Source: Paenibacillus albidus (GTDB taxonomy: Bacteria > Bacillota > Bacilli > Paenibacillales > Paenibacillaceae). Taken from it: a DNA stretch of 64,000 nucleotides. The stretch covers positions 186,001 to 250,000 of the forward strand of contig NZ_BMKR01000001.1 in assembly GCF_014644435.1 (NCBI RefSeq), in the 5' to 3' direction. Position 1 is the first letter of the stretch. The number at the start of each line of letters is the position of its first letter. Under the pieces are notes generated by a model that was not told the origin of the DNA, ran no database searches, and saw nothing but the letters and a program-made list of their open reading frames with translations. The translations under genes were made by a program, and so were the position numbers. Positions 62,712 to 64,000 of this stretch are shown one piece after another.

Positions 62712-63695
62712 TCATGGACCTGTGCTCCAGTCGGTGTTTCCTTTATCCTTGAAATGATGGCCGCTCACCCGGCTAAGCTGCCATACCCGCACGCTCATAT
62801 AACACAACACACCGAACAGACCGGCTATAAGCAAAATATGGGCCAGCGCAGCAAAGATATACAATCTTTCGTTATTTAAGGTGTGGACTACGGCCGCACC
62901 GCTGAATACCTGCATTAGGCACAACAGAACCGCAGAGACGCCAAGCGCCCTCAGCTCACGGTGTTCCTTATGGTTCCAGAATGCCAGATGCCCCAGCACT
63001 GCCGTCAGAATGAACAGCAGGAGTGCAGCAAGCCGGTGGGTAAATACAATGCCAACTCCCCCCGAGAGCTCCGGTATCAGTTCTCCGTTGCAGAGAGGCC
63101 AACCGGAGCACCCGCCCCGGGAATCCGTATGGCTGACATAAGCGCCGATATAAACAACGATATAAGAGTATAACGCCGTAAACCACGTTAAGTTGCGAAA
63201 TGCCTTACTGACAGGCGGCCCGGAGATCGCTCTAAGATCTGCTCCGTCCATAGCCCACCGCTTCGTTCCCAGCGCCAGCATGACCGAGCTGGCAAAGGCA
63301 ATCAGCGAGAAACCCATGTGCAGCGCCATCACGGCGGCGGATTGGGATTGCAGCACCGCAAGCGCCCCCATGCCCCCTTGCACGATTACAAACACCAGCG
63401 TCAACAGGGCATAGACCTGCAGCTCACGCTGGCCCCGCGCATAACGTCTGAAGGCATACATAGAGGCAAGCGACAGCAGACCCGCCAGCCCGCTGAACAG
63501 CCGATGGGTATATTCAATCATGGACCCCACCGTATAGGCCGGTATTAATTTACCGTGACAGAGCGGCCATTCATTTCCGCATTCCAGACCCGAGCCTGTC
63601 TTCGTGACCACAGCTCCTCCAAGCAAAGCCATGAACATGATCAGGCAAGTTATGTAACTAAGCCATTTCAACTGAATTGTCGTCAATATAATCAC
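62712..63695 (-). CDS. ctaA: Haem A synthase
   Basis: About 327 aa with eight hydrophobic segments. The four haem-ligand histidines are in EYTHRLFSG, ALHMGFSL, FTHRLAALL and LAHILLIAG, and two extracellular cysteine pairs are seen (CGNEWPLC and CSGWPLC). It converts haem O to haem A for cytochrome oxidase. GTG 63695 has no good ribosome site; TTG 63686 with GGGTGA before it is a possible start. Confidence 0.92.
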   Translation of the reverse strand: MIILTTIQLKWLSYITCLIMFMALLGGAVVTKTGSGLECGNEWPLCHGKLIPAYTVGSMIEYTHRLFSGLAGLLSLASMYAFRRYARGQRELQVYALLTLVFVIVQGGMGALAVLQSQSAAVMALHMGFSLIAFASSVMLALGTKRWAMDGADLRAISGPPVSKAFRNLTWFTALYSYIVVYIGAYVSHTDSRGGCSGWPLCNGELIPELSGGVGIVFTHRLAALLLFILTAVLGHLAFWNHKEHRELRALGVSAVLLCLMQVFSGAAVVHTLNNERLYIFAALAHILLIAGLFGVLCYMSVRVWQLSRVSGHHFKDKGNTDWSTGP

Positions 63696-63757
63696 CCGCA
63701 GTATATAGAAATGAAGGAAGGTAAACCACTAAGTTATGCGTTTTCATAACCGTTGTT

Positions 63758-63796
63758 AAAAAAACACCGCTTCTGCTCAAACGGGCGAAAGCGGTG
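63758..63796 (-). terminator. Terminator of the partial thioredoxin-like gene
   Basis: CACCGCTT pairs with AAGCGGTG, followed leftward by seven T. Confidence 0.8.
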
Positions 63797-63824
63797 AACT
63801 TCTGTTACTTGTCGGGTACCATTG

Positions 63825-64000
63825 TTACTTGTGGATACTCTGATAAACCTCTAGCGCCCTATCCAGGAAACCCTCAATCTCTTCCCGGGATTTGCGGAGC
63901 TTGCTGACGAACCGGACCAATTCACGTCCGTCGGTATACGCTACAAAGCTGGGAATGCCCAGAATATTCTGCTCCTGGCTAACGTCACCTACAGCATCTA
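63825..64000 (-). CDS. Thioredoxin-family protein, C-terminal part only
   Basis: The last 58 codons lie in the window; the start is beyond the right edge. The reading DVSQEQNILGIPSFVAYTDG contains the cis-proline (GIPSF) of the thioredoxin fold, followed by a helix ending HK. The active-site part is outside the window, so redox type is unknown. Confidence 0.75.
   Translation of the reverse strand, partial: DAVGDVSQEQNILGIPSFVAYTDGRELVRFVSKLRKSREEIEGFLDRALEVYQSIHK

Overview
The window looks like chromosome of a Paenibacillus species (Firmicutes, Bacillales). Most genes have close Bacillus-type counterparts in a moderately GC-rich background: thrS with a T-box leader, ecsAB, dnaB-dnaI, uvrC, trxA, sdhCAB, hemQ, ctaA, the yumB/yumC/yutJ/yuzB/yutI/yutM set, an sda sporulation checkpoint gene and a YjcZ-type spore peptide. 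The futalosine menaquinone enzyme MqnE also fits Paenibacillaceae. I see no tRNA, rRNA, CRISPR array, prophage or intact insertion sequence.

Layout. 0.3-5.2 kb: an AraC regulator, a MocR-type regulator divergent from a PNPOx-like flavoprotein, an aminotransferase and a spore peptide. 5.2-13.2 kb: a repeat-rich intergenic element, then a minus-strand block with thrS under T-box control, a helicase-ecsA-ecsB operon and a cheX-dehydrogenase pair behind a SigD-like promoter. 13.4-20 kb: a LysR regulator, a histidinol phosphatase, several small metabolic or membrane genes, and a DUF1541 lipoprotein behind a CsoR-like copper operator. 20-26 kb: a sugar ABC importer (two permeases and a lipoprotein) with a membrane-anchored AraC regulator. 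26.6-33.4 kb: a LysR/dehydrogenase divergent pair, then sdhCAB divergent from another LysR gene. 33.4-44.1 kb: Ktr potassium uptake, a CPBP membrane protease, uvrC, trxA, a small membrane peptide, dnaB-dnaI and a YuiB-like protein. 44.1-48.2 kb: hemQ behind a tandem repeat, then an ECF sigma factor with an anti-sigma-like protein and its secreted paralogue. 48.3-57 kb: NADH dehydrogenases, ferredoxin-NADP reductase, Fe-S carriers, mqnE and sda with DnaA boxes. 57-64 kb: metNIQ under a SAM riboswitch, then ctaA-UbiD-HEPN and the end of a thioredoxin-like gene.

Shared themes are respiration and cofactors (sdhCAB, two NDH-2 type enzymes, MqnE, a UbiD-family enzyme, CtaA, HemQ, YutI/YutM) and replication or sporulation control (dnaB, dnaI, DnaA boxes before sda).

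The most unusual signal is a dispersed intergenic element found three times (about 5.45, 26.45 and 40.84 kb). Each copy has four imperfect 7-5-7 dyads of the type TGYTGCA-N5-TGCAGCA, placed at start-to-start spacings of 51/52, 62 and 51 bases although the sequence between them is largely unconserved. Also notable are a MocR protein lacking the PLP-binding lysine, 67-bp tandem repeats in the hemQ leader, a CsoR-like operator inside the DUF1541 promoter, and an Ala/Glu-rich insertion in UvrC.
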